From positions 241,330-305,329 of the forward strand of contig JBAYVD010000003.1 of assembly GCA_041674745.1 (NCBI GenBank): 64,000 bases of DNA, written 5' to 3'. Both the position numbers and the translations under genes were made by a program. This DNA comes from UBA2040 sp041674745. Its GTDB lineage: Bacteria > Bacteroidota > Bacteroidia > Flavobacteriales_D > Crocinitomicaceae. Below, piece by piece: positions 26,274 to 34,350 of this stretch (its first letter is position 1; each line of letters starts with the position of its first letter). The notes under the pieces were generated by a model. That model was not told where the DNA came from. It made no database searches and worked only from the letters and a program-made list of their open reading frames with translations.

Positions 26274-27197
26274 ATGCTTAAAGCTATAAAAAATCAAGAG
26301 ATATTCTCGAAATGGGGTCGATTGCTGCTACTAAGCATACTACTTTTTGTGCTATTTTATCAAATGAATCAGTTTGATTGGTCGAATGCAAAAAAAGTAA
26401 GAATACAATCAGTTCATTATCTGCTTATCGCATGGCTTCTTGTTGGTTTAAATTGGTATTTTGAATGGCGTAAATGGACGGTTGGTATGCGTTCGATTAC
26501 CGATTTTTCAGATTCCATTCTGTTCAAGGGATTTTATGCTGGAATGCTAGCAGGATTTTTGACGCCGAGTGCTTTGGGAAATTTTTTGGGAAGAATTACC
26601 GCATTTCACCCAGAATGGCGTAGTAAAGTGACGGCAACCACCTTAGTTGGAAATGGTGCACAATTTTGGGTGAGTTTATTTTTTGGTGTACTCTCACTCT
26701 TTTTGGTGCAGGATTTTCCTTTTGTTTTCCAATCCAATTGGATGAGAATACTCTTGATTTCATTGGTACTGATTGTTGGATTGTTGTATTTTACCATTGG
26801 AAACAGTGGATTTTTAAAGAAGTTGATTGCGAAACGTGTTTCATCTTTGGCGGCTGTTTCTTTCTCGATTCGACTTCAGTTTTTATTCTTAAGTATTTTT
26901 CGCTACTTGACCTTTTCCTTGCAATTCTTTCTAGTAATCAAAACCTTTCAGCCTGAAATCAAGTTGGAAATACTCTTTTGGGTTTGGCAATTGTATTTGT
27001 GGACCACGCTTTCTCCCTCGCTTTTTTTAGGGAAATTGTTTATCCGAGAAACTTTTGCAGTTTTTATTTTGGCGCAAGCGGGGGTAGAATTGCCCGTGGC
27101 ACTTTTGAGCAGTATTCTGATTTGGTTGATGAACAACGCGTTACCAAGTGTATTCGCCTATTTTAAATGGAAACAAAATGATTTGGTGGAGGCTTGA
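26274..27197 (+). CDS. LPG synthetase/flippase-type integral membrane protein
   Basis: A 307-residue protein with about eight hydrophobic segments (LLLLSILLFVLFY; YLLIAWLLVGLNWYFEW; FWVSLFFGVLSLFLV; ILLISLVLIVGLLYF). The sequence GFYAGMLAGFLTPSALGNFLGR carries the conserved loop of the lysylphosphatidylglycerol synthase TM family (UPF0104), whose members move lipids or polyprenyl-linked sugars. It partners a GT2 gene that begins inside its own 3' end, so together they may modify a cell-envelope glycan or lipid. Confidence 0.72.
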   Translation: MLKAIKNQEIFSKWGRLLLLSILLFVLFYQMNQFDWSNAKKVRIQSVHYLLIAWLLVGLNWYFEWRKWTVGMRSITDFSDSILFKGFYAGMLAGFLTPSALGNFLGRITAFHPEWRSKVTATTLVGNGAQFWVSLFFGVLSLFLVQDFPFVFQSNWMRILLISLVLIVGLLYFTIGNSGFLKKLIAKRVSSLAAVSFSIRLQFLFLSIFRYLTFSLQFFLVIKTFQPEIKLEILFWVWQLYLWTTLSPSLFLGKLFIRETFAVFILAQAGVELPVALLSSILIWLMNNALPSVFAYFKWKQNDLVEA

Positions 27198-28269
27198 TTT
27201 TTTGTTGGCAATGGGCGGTTATGCCTTGCTGATAGGGGTTTTTCTATTGGGCAGATTGCGAGCGAAAAGAAAAAGTGATCGTTTGTTGCAAGTAATTGAA
27301 TTTCATTCATCCGACAAAATTTCTGTGATTATTCCCTTTCGAAATGAGGCTGAAAATTTGCCGGCATTGTTAAAGTCATTGTCCAAGCTGGTGACGTATC
27401 CTTTGGAATTTGTTTTTGTCAATGATCATTCTACGGATAATTCACTGGAATTAATCGAAAATTGGCCATCAAAAACGAGTAAGAAAATCATTTCGCTAAA
27501 TGAAGAATTTGGAAAAAAAGCAGCTATTGAAAGTGGGGTAGAAAATGCCTCTGGAGAATTTATTTTGACGTGGGACGCTGATATAGAAGTATCCCCGCTT
27601 TATTTTGAAAAATTGGTTGAATACGAATGGAAGGATTTAATGATTCTTCCTGTTGAAATGTCCAGTGAAAATTGGATTTCTGGTTTTTTTTCTTGGGATT
27701 ACCAATTGCAAACACAAACGGCTCTGTCGCTTTTTGGTTTGGGGCGACCGATTGCCGCGAGCGGTGCCAATCTTCTTTTCCGTAAGACGGTTTTTGAAGA
27801 ACTGAAAAAAGTACGAACAGATCAACACATATTGAGCGGGGACGATCAATTTTTATTAGCAGCCTGCCGAAAACAGGGCAAATCTATTCATTATTTAGCC
27901 AATTCATCCTTGAAAGTCGTCACCAAGGCGCCTAATGAAGTAGTTTCCGGCTTGAAACAACGAAGTCGATGGTTGAAAAAATCGAGCGAGGTAAAGGATT
28001 CTTTTTCTTCCGTTTTTGGACTTTTTGTCTTGTTGGTTCAACTGTCGTTTTACGCATTGGCAATATACAACTTGCTTGTAGGTTCGATGATTATAGGCTT
28101 ATTGCTGGTGTTGTTGAAAGGTGAGTTGGACGCTTTTCTGTGCACATTACATTTTCAAAAACGTTTCTCCACGCTGCAAGTGTATCTCTACGAGTGGTGT
28201 TTCCCCATTTATATCTTTGCCTTGCTTTTTTATATATTGTTTTTGAAGACAACTTGGAAAGGCAGATAG
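27178..28269 (+). CDS. Membrane-anchored glycosyltransferase family 2 protein
   Basis: A 363-residue GT2 enzyme. It begins with one membrane helix (LLAMGGYALLIGVFLLGRL), then the catalytic part: KISVIIPFRNEAENLPALL, FVNDHSTDNS, DADIEVSP and a GDDQFLLAACRK / RSRWLKKSS (the QxxRW-like region). Three more helices close the protein. The start is set at the ATG at 27178, which overlaps the preceding gene by 20 nt; an upstream GTG in frame at 27148 is less likely. Probably a processive or membrane glycan synthase of unknown product. Confidence 0.82.
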   Translation: MIWWRLDFLLAMGGYALLIGVFLLGRLRAKRKSDRLLQVIEFHSSDKISVIIPFRNEAENLPALLKSLSKLVTYPLEFVFVNDHSTDNSLELIENWPSKTSKKIISLNEEFGKKAAIESGVENASGEFILTWDADIEVSPLYFEKLVEYEWKDLMILPVEMSSENWISGFFSWDYQLQTQTALSLFGLGRPIAASGANLLFRKTVFEELKKVRTDQHILSGDDQFLLAACRKQGKSIHYLANSSLKVVTKAPNEVVSGLKQRSRWLKKSSEVKDSFSSVFGLFVLLVQLSFYALAIYNLLVGSMIIGLLLVLLKGELDAFLCTLHFQKRFSTLQVYLYEWCFPIYIFALLFYILFLKTTWKGR

Positions 28270-28282
28270 ACGCAGGTTAGTC

Positions 28283-28316
28283 TTCCAAAATATGGATAAT
28301 ATTCCATTATTTGGAA
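28283..28316. repeat. Imperfect inverted repeat ahead of the SdrD B-like gene
   Basis: 14-bp arms (TTCCAAAATATGGA and TCCATTATTTGGAA, 12 of 14 paired) around TAATAT, 13 nt after the GT2 stop and 78 nt before the next start. No T-run follows on the + strand, so an operator or a weak terminator are both possible. Confidence 0.4.
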
Positions 28317-28393
28317 ATTTATCGTTTCTTTATAAAAATTATTTCACTGAAAATCAAATAGATAATTTATTGGCACATATTTCGACTTAGGAA

Positions 28394-29770
28394 TTGAAAA
28401 AAAAGTTAGAATTGAAAAATCTACGTTTATTTCTCGTTCTATTACTTGGGAATATTTGTTATGCTTCTAGTTCTTCTGTAGCGAAAGCGGAAATCCCAAC
28501 AATAGAGCGGAAAAATGAGGAAACAGTTCTATTGAATGAACATACACAACCGGATACAATAAGTAAAATACTATTCTTATCGGGAGAAAATCGACAAAAT
28601 ACGGAGAAACGATTTTTTAAAAACGAGAAAGAAGAAAATAGTGAAGAAGTAGTCATCTGTTGGCCATCAGGGATAAACCACAAGGTTGTCTCTCCAATTA
28701 TCAGCCAGTTTAACTTGGTGGTCGAGGATGCTTCTAGAACGGTTGTAGGTGTAGCCTTTTTCGATGAAAACGAAAACGGTGTGAAAGATGCCAGTGAGCA
28801 TGAAATCCCAAACATAGAGCTTCAACTGATGAACAACTTGATGAATTTCAAGTGTGACGAGAAAGGTAAGTTTCAACTGTCCATTCGAGAACCTCAATTT
28901 TCCATTTCTACGTTAGAAAGCAAATCGTGGTATATTCCTTCGTTTATTGTGTATGCCTTTGCGCCAGATCAAGATACTTTGTTGATTGATTTGCCACTTT
29001 TTGCTGAGTACTCCGGTTATGATTTGGATGTAACTTTTGGAACAGTTAATTGGCAACAAGGGTCTACAAATTCTTCTTATATCGCTTGCGAAAATAAAGG
29101 TTCAGAAGATGCTTACAATGTTCTTTTAGAAGTTCAATATTCTCCAAACGTATTTTTGAATGATGCCTCTTTGAAGTATTCAAAAGGACCAAACAATACC
29201 TATCTTTTTAAATTGGATACTTTAAAGCAAGGTCAGTCAATTTCTATATCCGTCTATGACAGTGTTTCGAAGAATACCACAATTGGAGAAATTTTAAATT
29301 TATCGATTACAGCTTCGGCTGAAAATTTATCAATATCCACTGAGAATGAATTGCCTTCTGGTTCAATTGAAGTAATAGACGTATTTAACCTATATCAAAC
29401 GTTGAGTGCACCCAAAATAAAGGAAACGAAAGAAAGTTCGCCAGAAAACGAATGGTTGATATATACCTTGCGTTATGAAAATAAAGGTTCAACGATGGCG
29501 AATTGTTTGAACATTAAAAATCAGCTAAGCGAATTTTTGGATGTCAATTCGTTCGAGTTTATCAATGCGAGTCATGAAGTGGGTTATTATGTGAATGAGC
29601 AGAATGAATTGATGCTTCATTTTTCAGGAATAAATTTACCGACAGTTATAAAAGATTCATCGGGTGCAGGTGGTTATTTTAGATACCGAATCAAACCAAC
29701 AAAAGCTTATTCAGGCAGCGAGGCTATTGTAAACAAAGCTGAGATAAAATTTCATTATCCTGAGCAGTAG
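28394..29770 (+). CDS. Secreted protein with SdrD B-like and DUF11-like domains
   Basis: A 458-residue exported protein. It opens with a TTG at 28394, with the basic leader KKKLELKNLRLFLVLLLGN, then a signal peptide ending near YASSSS. Residues ~115-175 (VVGVAFFDENENGVKDASEHEIPNIELQL) form an SdrD B-like beta sandwich. Residues ~205-455 resemble the conserved-repeat DUF11/DUF7619 domains in T9SS cargo (NKGSTMANCLNIKNQL; YFRYRIKPTKAYS). The usual C-terminal sorting tail is missing, and the stop at 29768 is followed by no frame that restores one. It may be a shortened paralog of T9SS cargo. Confidence 0.6.
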   Translation: MKKKLELKNLRLFLVLLLGNICYASSSSVAKAEIPTIERKNEETVLLNEHTQPDTISKILFLSGENRQNTEKRFFKNEKEENSEEVVICWPSGINHKVVSPIISQFNLVVEDASRTVVGVAFFDENENGVKDASEHEIPNIELQLMNNLMNFKCDEKGKFQLSIREPQFSISTLESKSWYIPSFIVYAFAPDQDTLLIDLPLFAEYSGYDLDVTFGTVNWQQGSTNSSYIACENKGSEDAYNVLLEVQYSPNVFLNDASLKYSKGPNNTYLFKLDTLKQGQSISISVYDSVSKNTTIGEILNLSITASAENLSISTENELPSGSIEVIDVFNLYQTLSAPKIKETKESSPENEWLIYTLRYENKGSTMANCLNIKNQLSEFLDVNSFEFINASHEVGYYVNEQNELMLHFSGINLPTVIKDSSGAGGYFRYRIKPTKAYSGSEAIVNKAEIKFHYPEQ

Positions 29771-29860
29771 TATTTTTGCTTAGGAAATCCCTATTATCCC
29801 TACACAACAATCATGGTATAGTAATTCTATTTTCCATGAAATTTTCACAAAAAGGTCAAA

Positions 29861-29894
29861 AAAAAACCTTCTTCAATTTTGAAGAAGGTTTTTT
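29861..29894. terminator. Bidirectional terminator
   Basis: A perfect 16-bp stem (AAAAAACCTTCTTCAA and its complement) around a 2-nt gap, flanked by T-runs in both directions. It lies between the convergent SdrD-like and DUF3127 genes. Confidence 0.88.
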
Positions 29895-29908
29895 GAGATG
29901 CCTATTTC

Positions 29909-30295
29909 TTAGAAAGGTAAATCATCGTCCTCAGCGTCGTTGCTTAAGTCAGCCACTGTTGCTGTGTTAGAAGACATATCCATTGGAGATGGAGCGCCAC
30001 CTTGTGGAGCTGCTGCACCCATTTTTTCAATTCTCCAAGCTTCCAATGTATTGAAGTATTTCACTTCACCTTGTGGGCTTGTCCATTCACGACCTCTCAA
30101 GTTGAAAGAAACTTCTACTTGATCTTGTGCTTTGATGCCGTCCGCCAAAGAACATTTGTCTTGTGTCAATTGGAAAGATATATCTTGCGGGTACATGCTC
30201 GATGCATCCGTTAAAATGAATTCTCTTTTTTTGAATTTATCGCTGATGACTTCTTCGTCTTTTACCAGCTTAACGATTCCGCTAATTTTAAACAT
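29909..30295 (-). CDS. DUF3127 protein with SSB-type acidic tail
   Basis: A 128-residue protein. Residues ~1-90 are the DUF3127 domain, probably an OB-type beta barrel (SGIVKLVKDEEVISDKFKKREFILTD; VEVSFNLRGREW). The tail after a Gly/Pro/Ser linker ends NDAEDDDLPF, the same six-residue tip DDLPF-type as in the ssb product (DDNDDLPF) in this window. An OB fold plus SSB tip suggests single-strand DNA or SSB-partner binding, though this is inferred. It shares the minus strand with the flavin reductase gene. Confidence 0.88.
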   Translation of the reverse strand: MFKISGIVKLVKDEEVISDKFKKREFILTDASSMYPQDISFQLTQDKCSLADGIKAQDQVEVSFNLRGREWTSPQGEVKYFNTLEAWRIEKMGAAAPQGGAPSPMDMSSNTATVADLSNDAEDDDLPF

Positions 30296-30305
30296 AGTTT
30301 TTTAT

Positions 30306-31208
30306 TTAATTGTTGAATGAGAGAAGGCACAACCACGCCTCCTCAATTTTATTATCTTGTATTAATTCTTTTGCTTTTTGATGCAGCGCCAATTCCAAAT
30401 CAGAAGCCTTGTCTTCTAAAGTTACAAATAAATCACTTAATTCGAGCAATTTGTATTCGTTTACTTCGGTTTCATTCGGTATCGCTTCCACACTGGCTAA
30501 CAATCCTAAATCATTGCCAGAAAGTACCGAGCTATTTAAAATGTCAGCAGGAACATTGTCAAAACCAATGCCGATGGTCGTTAGTGGTTTGGCTACTTCG
30601 AACATCGAGTTTTCATCGGCACGACAATACCAATTGCCACCCATTCGGGCTACCAAGTCGATTTTCTTTTGGTCGATCATTCCTTTTTCATCCAAAATAC
30701 TTTCGTCGATATGAATTTTAGTGACTTCGCAAATCACTAAATTTCCTGCACCGCCTTCCATACCCAATTCTTTTACTTCAATCACTTTGCATTCCAATTG
30801 CACCGGTGATTCGGCAACACGTTTGGGTTGGATGGTTTCAGAGTCCAAGGGTGTAAGACCGGCTTTCACAAATTCATCCACTTCCGGGGCATAAGGCGAA
30901 GAACTCAAACTCATTTGTTGCACCATGTCGTAATTTACAATGTTGATGACCACTTCAGGTACTTTTTTCACATTGTTGTAGGTGTCTTTGTTGGTGTTGG
31001 TACGTCCACTTCTTGCGGGTGAAAAAATCAAGACGGGTGGATTCGCACTAAATACGTTGAAGAAACTGAATGGCGACAAATTGTTGTTTCCCTGCTCATC
31101 CACCGTGGAGGCAAAACAAATCGGTCTTGGACCTACAGCACCCAGTAAATACTGATGCAGCTGCGGTATTGGGAGCGATTTTGGATCGATGGAAAGTACT
31201 TTTTTCAT
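30306..31208 (-). CDS. Flavin reductase-like FMN-binding protein
   Basis: A 300-residue protein with the split-barrel flavin reductase fold (DIM6/NTAB type). Landmarks are GAVGPRPICFASTVDEQGNNNLSPFSFFNVFSANPPVLIFSPARSGR and the later VNIVNYDMVQQMSLSS. Members bind FMN and reduce flavin or use it in NAD(P)H-linked chemistry. The ATG at 31208 is used, as upstream TTG at 31217 only adds three residues. The second half (about residues 190-300) is family-specific and of unknown role. A 10-nt gap separates it from DUF3127. Confidence 0.85.
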   Translation of the reverse strand: MKKVLSIDPKSLPIPQLHQYLLGAVGPRPICFASTVDEQGNNNLSPFSFFNVFSANPPVLIFSPARSGRTNTNKDTYNNVKKVPEVVINIVNYDMVQQMSLSSSPYAPEVDEFVKAGLTPLDSETIQPKRVAESPVQLECKVIEVKELGMEGGAGNLVICEVTKIHIDESILDEKGMIDQKKIDLVARMGGNWYCRADENSMFEVAKPLTTIGIGFDNVPADILNSSVLSGNDLGLLASVEAIPNETEVNEYKLLELSDLFVTLEDKASDLELALHQKAKELIQDNKIEEAWLCLLSFNN

Positions 31209-31351
31209 GAACGGCAAAGGTACTGGTAATATCCATTTTTGTTCGCATCATAGGTTGGAAGTTTTACACAAGTTTTGAAAAAGGTTGAAAAAAATTGACT
31301 CTTTTTAAGGAATTATTTTTTCAAAAATGAAGGAATTAATAAAAAACAAAT

Positions 31352-31359
31352 TATCTTTG
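31352..31359 (+). promoter_or_regulatory. Promoter -7 box ahead of tRNA-Leu
   Basis: TATCTTTG fits TAnnTTTG exactly and is 52 nt upstream of the tRNA. No clear -33 TTG was seen. Confidence 0.55.
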
Positions 31360-31411
31360 CACTCCCTTTTGGGTTGAGCGCTAAACGAAGCGTTTGAAAA
31401 GAAAATAAATT

Positions 31412-31493
31412 GCGGATGTGGTGAAATTGGTAGACACGCTAGACTTAGGATCTAGTGCCGAGAGGCTTGCGGGTTCGAGTCCCTCCATCCGCA
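31412..31493 (+). tRNA. tRNA-Leu (anticodon TAG)
   Basis: An 82-nt tRNA. The acceptor stem GCGGATG pairs with CATCCGC, followed by discriminator A. The anticodon arm CTAGA-CTTAGGA-TCTAG reads TAG, decoding CTA/CTN leucine. The long variable arm (TGCCGAGAGGCT) is type II, as required for leucine. The T stem GCGGG / CCCTC has one C-T mismatch. CCA is not encoded, so it is added after transcription. No other tRNA is near; trigger factor follows 73 nt later. Confidence 0.95.
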
Positions 31494-31566
31494 CGATTTA
31501 CAAAAATGGTATGAGTGTCCCTTGTACCATTTTTTGTTGGTATGAATTTGTAAAAACAAAAGTGAA

Positions 31567-32916
31567 ATGAACGTTACTCGTCAAGACATTGATGCGCTAA
31601 ACGCAAAATTGAAAGTAGTTATCGCACCAGAAGACTACAAAAACAAGGTGAATGCTTCCTTGGAAAAATACAGAAAAACAGCAAAAATCCCAGGATTTCG
31701 TCCAGGTCATGTACCAGCAGGAATGATTCAAAAACAATACGGAAAATCTGTATTGGCAGAGGAATTGAACAAAATGGTGAACGACGCTTTGTACAAATTC
31801 ATCCAAGAAAATAAATTGGATGTACTCGGAAACCCAATTCCAAACGAACAAGACGAAGTAAAAGGTGATTTTGAAAAACCAGAAACTTTTGAATTTACAT
31901 ACGATATCGGTTTTGCGCCCAAAGTGAAAGTAGAACTTTCTGCGAAAAGCAAATTTGATTATGTAAAAATCAAAGTAGACAAAAACTTGGTTGACAAACA
32001 AATCGAAGATTTACGTCGTCGCTATGGTAAAATGACCAGCGCGGATACCGTGACGGAAAAAGATTTGATCTTGGGTCAATTCGTTGAATTAAACGAAGAC
32101 GGAAGCATCAAAGAAGGCGGTATTTTGCATTCGTCGACTGTTTCTACTGAATTTGTAGAAGATGCAGCGACCAAAAAAGAATTGATTGGTAAAAAAGTAA
32201 GCGATAAATTGGTGATCGATCCACGCAAAGTTTCTCGTGGAGGAAAAGACACCGCTTCGATGTTGGGTATTTCTGAAGAGACATTGGCTGAAACGGGCGA
32301 CAAATTCCAATTGATGATTACTGAAATCAAACGAATGGAAATGGCCGAATTGGACCAAGAATTCTTTGATAAACTATACGGACCAGAAGCGATCACATCC
32401 GAAGAAGACATGCGTCAAAAAATCGCAACCGACTTGGAAAACATGTTCGTAGCCGATTCAGATCGTTTGTTGACACAATCAGTATACAACGATTTGATTG
32501 AAAACACGAAAATCGACCTTCCAGATGATTTCATGAAACGATGGATTCGTTTGTCCAACGAAAAACCAATCACGCCAGAAGAAGTAGAATCTGCTTACCC
32601 AAGCTATGCTAAAAACTTGAAATGGCAATTGATCCAAACGGATATCTTTAAATCCAACGATATCAAATTGGACAATGCTGAGGTAATAGAATTTACGAAA
32701 ATGTTGTTGATTCAAAACTATGCACAATACGGTATGCCAGCTCCAGACGACAAAGAGTTGACGGATGCTGCCCTAGGCGTTTTGAAAAACAAAGACGAAG
32801 CCAACCGTGTTTTCGACATGATGGCCGAACAAAAATTGACCAACTTCTTCAAAAATACTGTGAAGTTGAAAGAAAAAGAAGTTTCCTACGATGAGTTTGT
32901 GAAATTGGCGAACTAG
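31567..32916 (+). CDS. tig: Trigger factor
   Basis: A 449-residue ribosome-associated chaperone. The N-terminal ribosome-binding part contains the conserved KIPGFRPGHVPAGMIQKQYG segment. A peptidyl-prolyl isomerase (FKBP) domain would normally follow around residues 150-250; here the region is present as KKELIGKKVSDKLVIDPR but looks divergent, which is usual for Bacteroidota trigger factors. The long helical C-terminal arms follow. Terminated by the hairpin at 32937. Confidence 0.9.
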   Translation: MNVTRQDIDALNAKLKVVIAPEDYKNKVNASLEKYRKTAKIPGFRPGHVPAGMIQKQYGKSVLAEELNKMVNDALYKFIQENKLDVLGNPIPNEQDEVKGDFEKPETFEFTYDIGFAPKVKVELSAKSKFDYVKIKVDKNLVDKQIEDLRRRYGKMTSADTVTEKDLILGQFVELNEDGSIKEGGILHSSTVSTEFVEDAATKKELIGKKVSDKLVIDPRKVSRGGKDTASMLGISEETLAETGDKFQLMITEIKRMEMAELDQEFFDKLYGPEAITSEEDMRQKIATDLENMFVADSDRLLTQSVYNDLIENTKIDLPDDFMKRWIRLSNEKPITPEEVESAYPSYAKNLKWQLIQTDIFKSNDIKLDNAEVIEFTKMLLIQNYAQYGMPAPDDKELTDAALGVLKNKDEANRVFDMMAEQKLTNFFKNTVKLKEKEVSYDEFVKLAN

Positions 32917-32936
32917 CAGATAATAAACTAGAAATG

Positions 32937-32968
32937 AAAAGGTTGAGCAGTGATGTTCAACCTTTTTT
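32937..32968 (+). terminator. Trigger factor terminator
   Basis: The stem AAAAGGTTGAGCA / TGTTCAACCTTTT encloses gtga and ends in six T residues. It starts 20 nt after the tig stop. Confidence 0.85.
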
Positions 32969-33101
32969 GTTTGGCAGAAACATTTTTGGAGGATTGAATG
33001 GGTTTACGCTTTTTTCGTACTTTTAATGATATGAAACCAATTGGGCTATTTGGGAAGGAGGTGTTTGCACGCTGGAATTTTTGGATGGTGAGTGGTGAAT
33101 A

Positions 33102-33147
33102 TACTAAGGGAATAATCCATATAGGGATTAGCCCAGTGTTATATACA
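33102..33147 (+). repeat. attC-like site P1 (degenerate left half)
   Basis: The arms GGGAATAATCC and GGATTAGCCC pair around ATATA. The right edge is GTTATAT (33138). The left edge reads CTAAG rather than CTAAC. An open frame that starts earlier (32998) passes through it, but the gene proper begins at the ATG at 33148, right after the R'-like core. Confidence 0.5.
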
Positions 33148-33651
33148 ATGAAAATAACGACAACTATAATCTTGATACTTTTGTTGCTTTCCTGCGGGAA
33201 AGACTGGACAGAACATGAAAGGTTTATGTCTGAATCAGATTGTTATGTTTATAACCACGAGATAATAAGCGAATCGTTGAATGATTATACTGTTGAATAT
33301 ATCGATACATCAAGTGCAAGTGGATGTGTAAAAGCGCAACTTAGAGATTGTTATTTACTCAATATAAAAGAGGGATATTATATAAGTGTTTATCCAAAAC
33401 ATCCTATGTACAATCTTGACTTAATTGAGTCATTTATAAAGAAATATCAAGAGCCAAACTCTCGACTATCAAGCTTTTTGCGCCATGGCAACAAAATAAG
33501 CTTGACGATTTCGAAAAAGTATATAAATCCAAAAGACAAAACCTTTCATAATCAATACTTCGAATGGAAATTTATTTATTTGAGTAATAATAAGGGCTGG
33601 AAAACGAATAGCACAAAAGTCACTTCAATGTGGCCTTGGGCTGAAAAATGA
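33148..33651 (+). CDS. Orphan lipoprotein (cassette gene)
   Basis: A 167-residue protein with a short signal and lipobox (ILLLLSC, Cys16). Not assigned to a family. The body is polar with several tyrosines, and a cysteine pair is present at residues ~32 and ~59. The ATG is ten bases after the attC-like core GTTATAT. A start 150 nt upstream is in frame but would run through the repeat, so it is rejected. It may be an exported or surface-attached product of a cassette. Confidence 0.6.
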   Translation: MKITTTIILILLLLSCGKDWTEHERFMSESDCYVYNHEIISESLNDYTVEYIDTSSASGCVKAQLRDCYLLNIKEGYYISVYPKHPMYNLDLIESFIKKYQEPNSRLSSFLRHGNKISLTISKKYINPKDKTFHNQYFEWKFIYLSNNKGWKTNSTKVTSMWPWAEK

Positions 33652-33656
33652 AAATG

Positions 33657-33738
33657 TGTATAACAGCAAATAAACAAAAGCGCCAAAAAGATTATATTTG
33701 AGAAGGCGCTATTGCCTATTTGCAAACCGTTGGCAAAC
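33657..33738 (+). repeat. attC-like site P2
   Basis: Starts TGTATAAC and ends CGTTGGCAAAC. The arms AGCAAATAAACAAAAGCGCC and GGCGCTATTGCCTATTTGC are about 20 bp with a few mismatches. Left and right differ by several unpaired bases, as in folded attC sites. Core: G-TTGGC. Confidence 0.65.
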
Positions 33739-33749
33739 ATCAGCAAAAA

Positions 33750-34115
33750 ATGGATGCTTTTAAAATAAAAGTGAAACAAATAAAATATTGGCATAATGGT
33801 AATACCCGATACGGATTGTTTTTGCCAGCTTATCTGAAAATCAATAAAGATTCATTTACGATTTATCACAAAGAGTTTGCATGTCTTTACAACGCAATGA
33901 ATGACTTAATGCCACTAAAATATTTTAAAGCAAGAAAGGAACCTAAGTTTATTTACTTTGACATTTTTAATCGTCTGATAATTGTTGAGGATACAAAATA
34001 CATGCGGACAGAAACAATCATTAAAGGCATACAACAAGATAAAGATATTCTCGAAATTTTTTTTAATCATTGGTCGAGTTTTAGCTTAAAAAGTCCTTAT
34101 CAAAAGAATAAATAA
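33750..34115 (+). CDS. Orphan protein (cassette gene)
   Basis: A 121-residue soluble protein without signal peptide. MDAFKIKVKQIKYWHNGNTRYGLFLPAY is basic and beta-like; the second half is rich in Lys and Phe. No family was recognised. The start is the ATG at 33750, about ten bases after the repeat core. An upstream in-frame TTG at 33720 lies inside the repeat. Its 3' edge (GTTTGGTAAC at 34163) is complementary to its 5' edge. Confidence 0.6.
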   Translation: MDAFKIKVKQIKYWHNGNTRYGLFLPAYLKINKDSFTIYHKEFACLYNAMNDLMPLKYFKARKEPKFIYFDIFNRLIIVEDTKYMRTETIIKGIQQDKDILEIFFNHWSSFSLKSPYQKNK

Positions 34116-34162
34116 GTGCAAATATTGATAGAAGACTACGGCAATTATCAAACTATGAATAC

Positions 34163-34220
34163 GTTTGGTAACATTATGTAAAAATGCATTGAAACGCATT
34201 TTACATTAACCGTTATTCAT
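34163..34220 (+). repeat. attC-like site P3
   Basis: A short site (TAAC to GTTA 47 nt). ATTATGTAAAAATGC pairs with GCATTTTACATTAA, then CGTTATTCAT. The 9 bases before it, TATGAATAC at 34154-34162, are the complement of the right edge GTTATTCATA apart from one missing A, so this site may have been formed by loss of a cassette. Confidence 0.6.
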
Positions 34221-34308
34221 AAAACACTCCCCCAAGCACTAATTATTACCCCTTTGCTAACAACACCAAATTTTAAATACCCTTCCCCTATAAAACAACA
34301 AATCTTTC

Positions 34309-34316
34309 TACCTTTG
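34309..34316 (+). promoter_or_regulatory. Promoter -7 box of the Crp/Fnr gene
   Basis: TACCTTTG fits TAnnTTTG and precedes the ATG at 34351 by 34 nt. Confidence 0.6.
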
Positions 34317-34350
34317 AGAAGCAGCACAAATTCTTTGCAAAGCAGCAGCC

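Larger units (their letters stand above)
33102..34220 (+). mobile_element. Small integron-like cassette pair (attC-like sites)
   Basis: Two orphan genes on the + strand are bounded by three imperfect inverted repeats that have the TAAC...GTT pattern of attC sites. For both units, the bases at their 5' and 3' edges are complementary across the gene (GTTATA..CA with TG..TATAAC; GTTGGCAAAC with GTTTGGTAAC). The genes differ from the flanking housekeeping genes in being small and unrecognised. No integrase is nearby. Inferred to be mobile cassettes or their remains. Confidence 0.6.

Noticed and set aside
28283..28316. Inverted repeat considered as a further attC-like site
   Set aside because: It has no TAAC/GTTA edges and no gene unit with complementary edges; listed as a plain inverted repeat.
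32998..33147. Upstream extension of the 33148 lipoprotein gene in the same frame
   Set aside because: It would replace the lipoprotein signal with a segment that runs through the attC-like site P1; the ATG at 33148 gives a clean lipobox.
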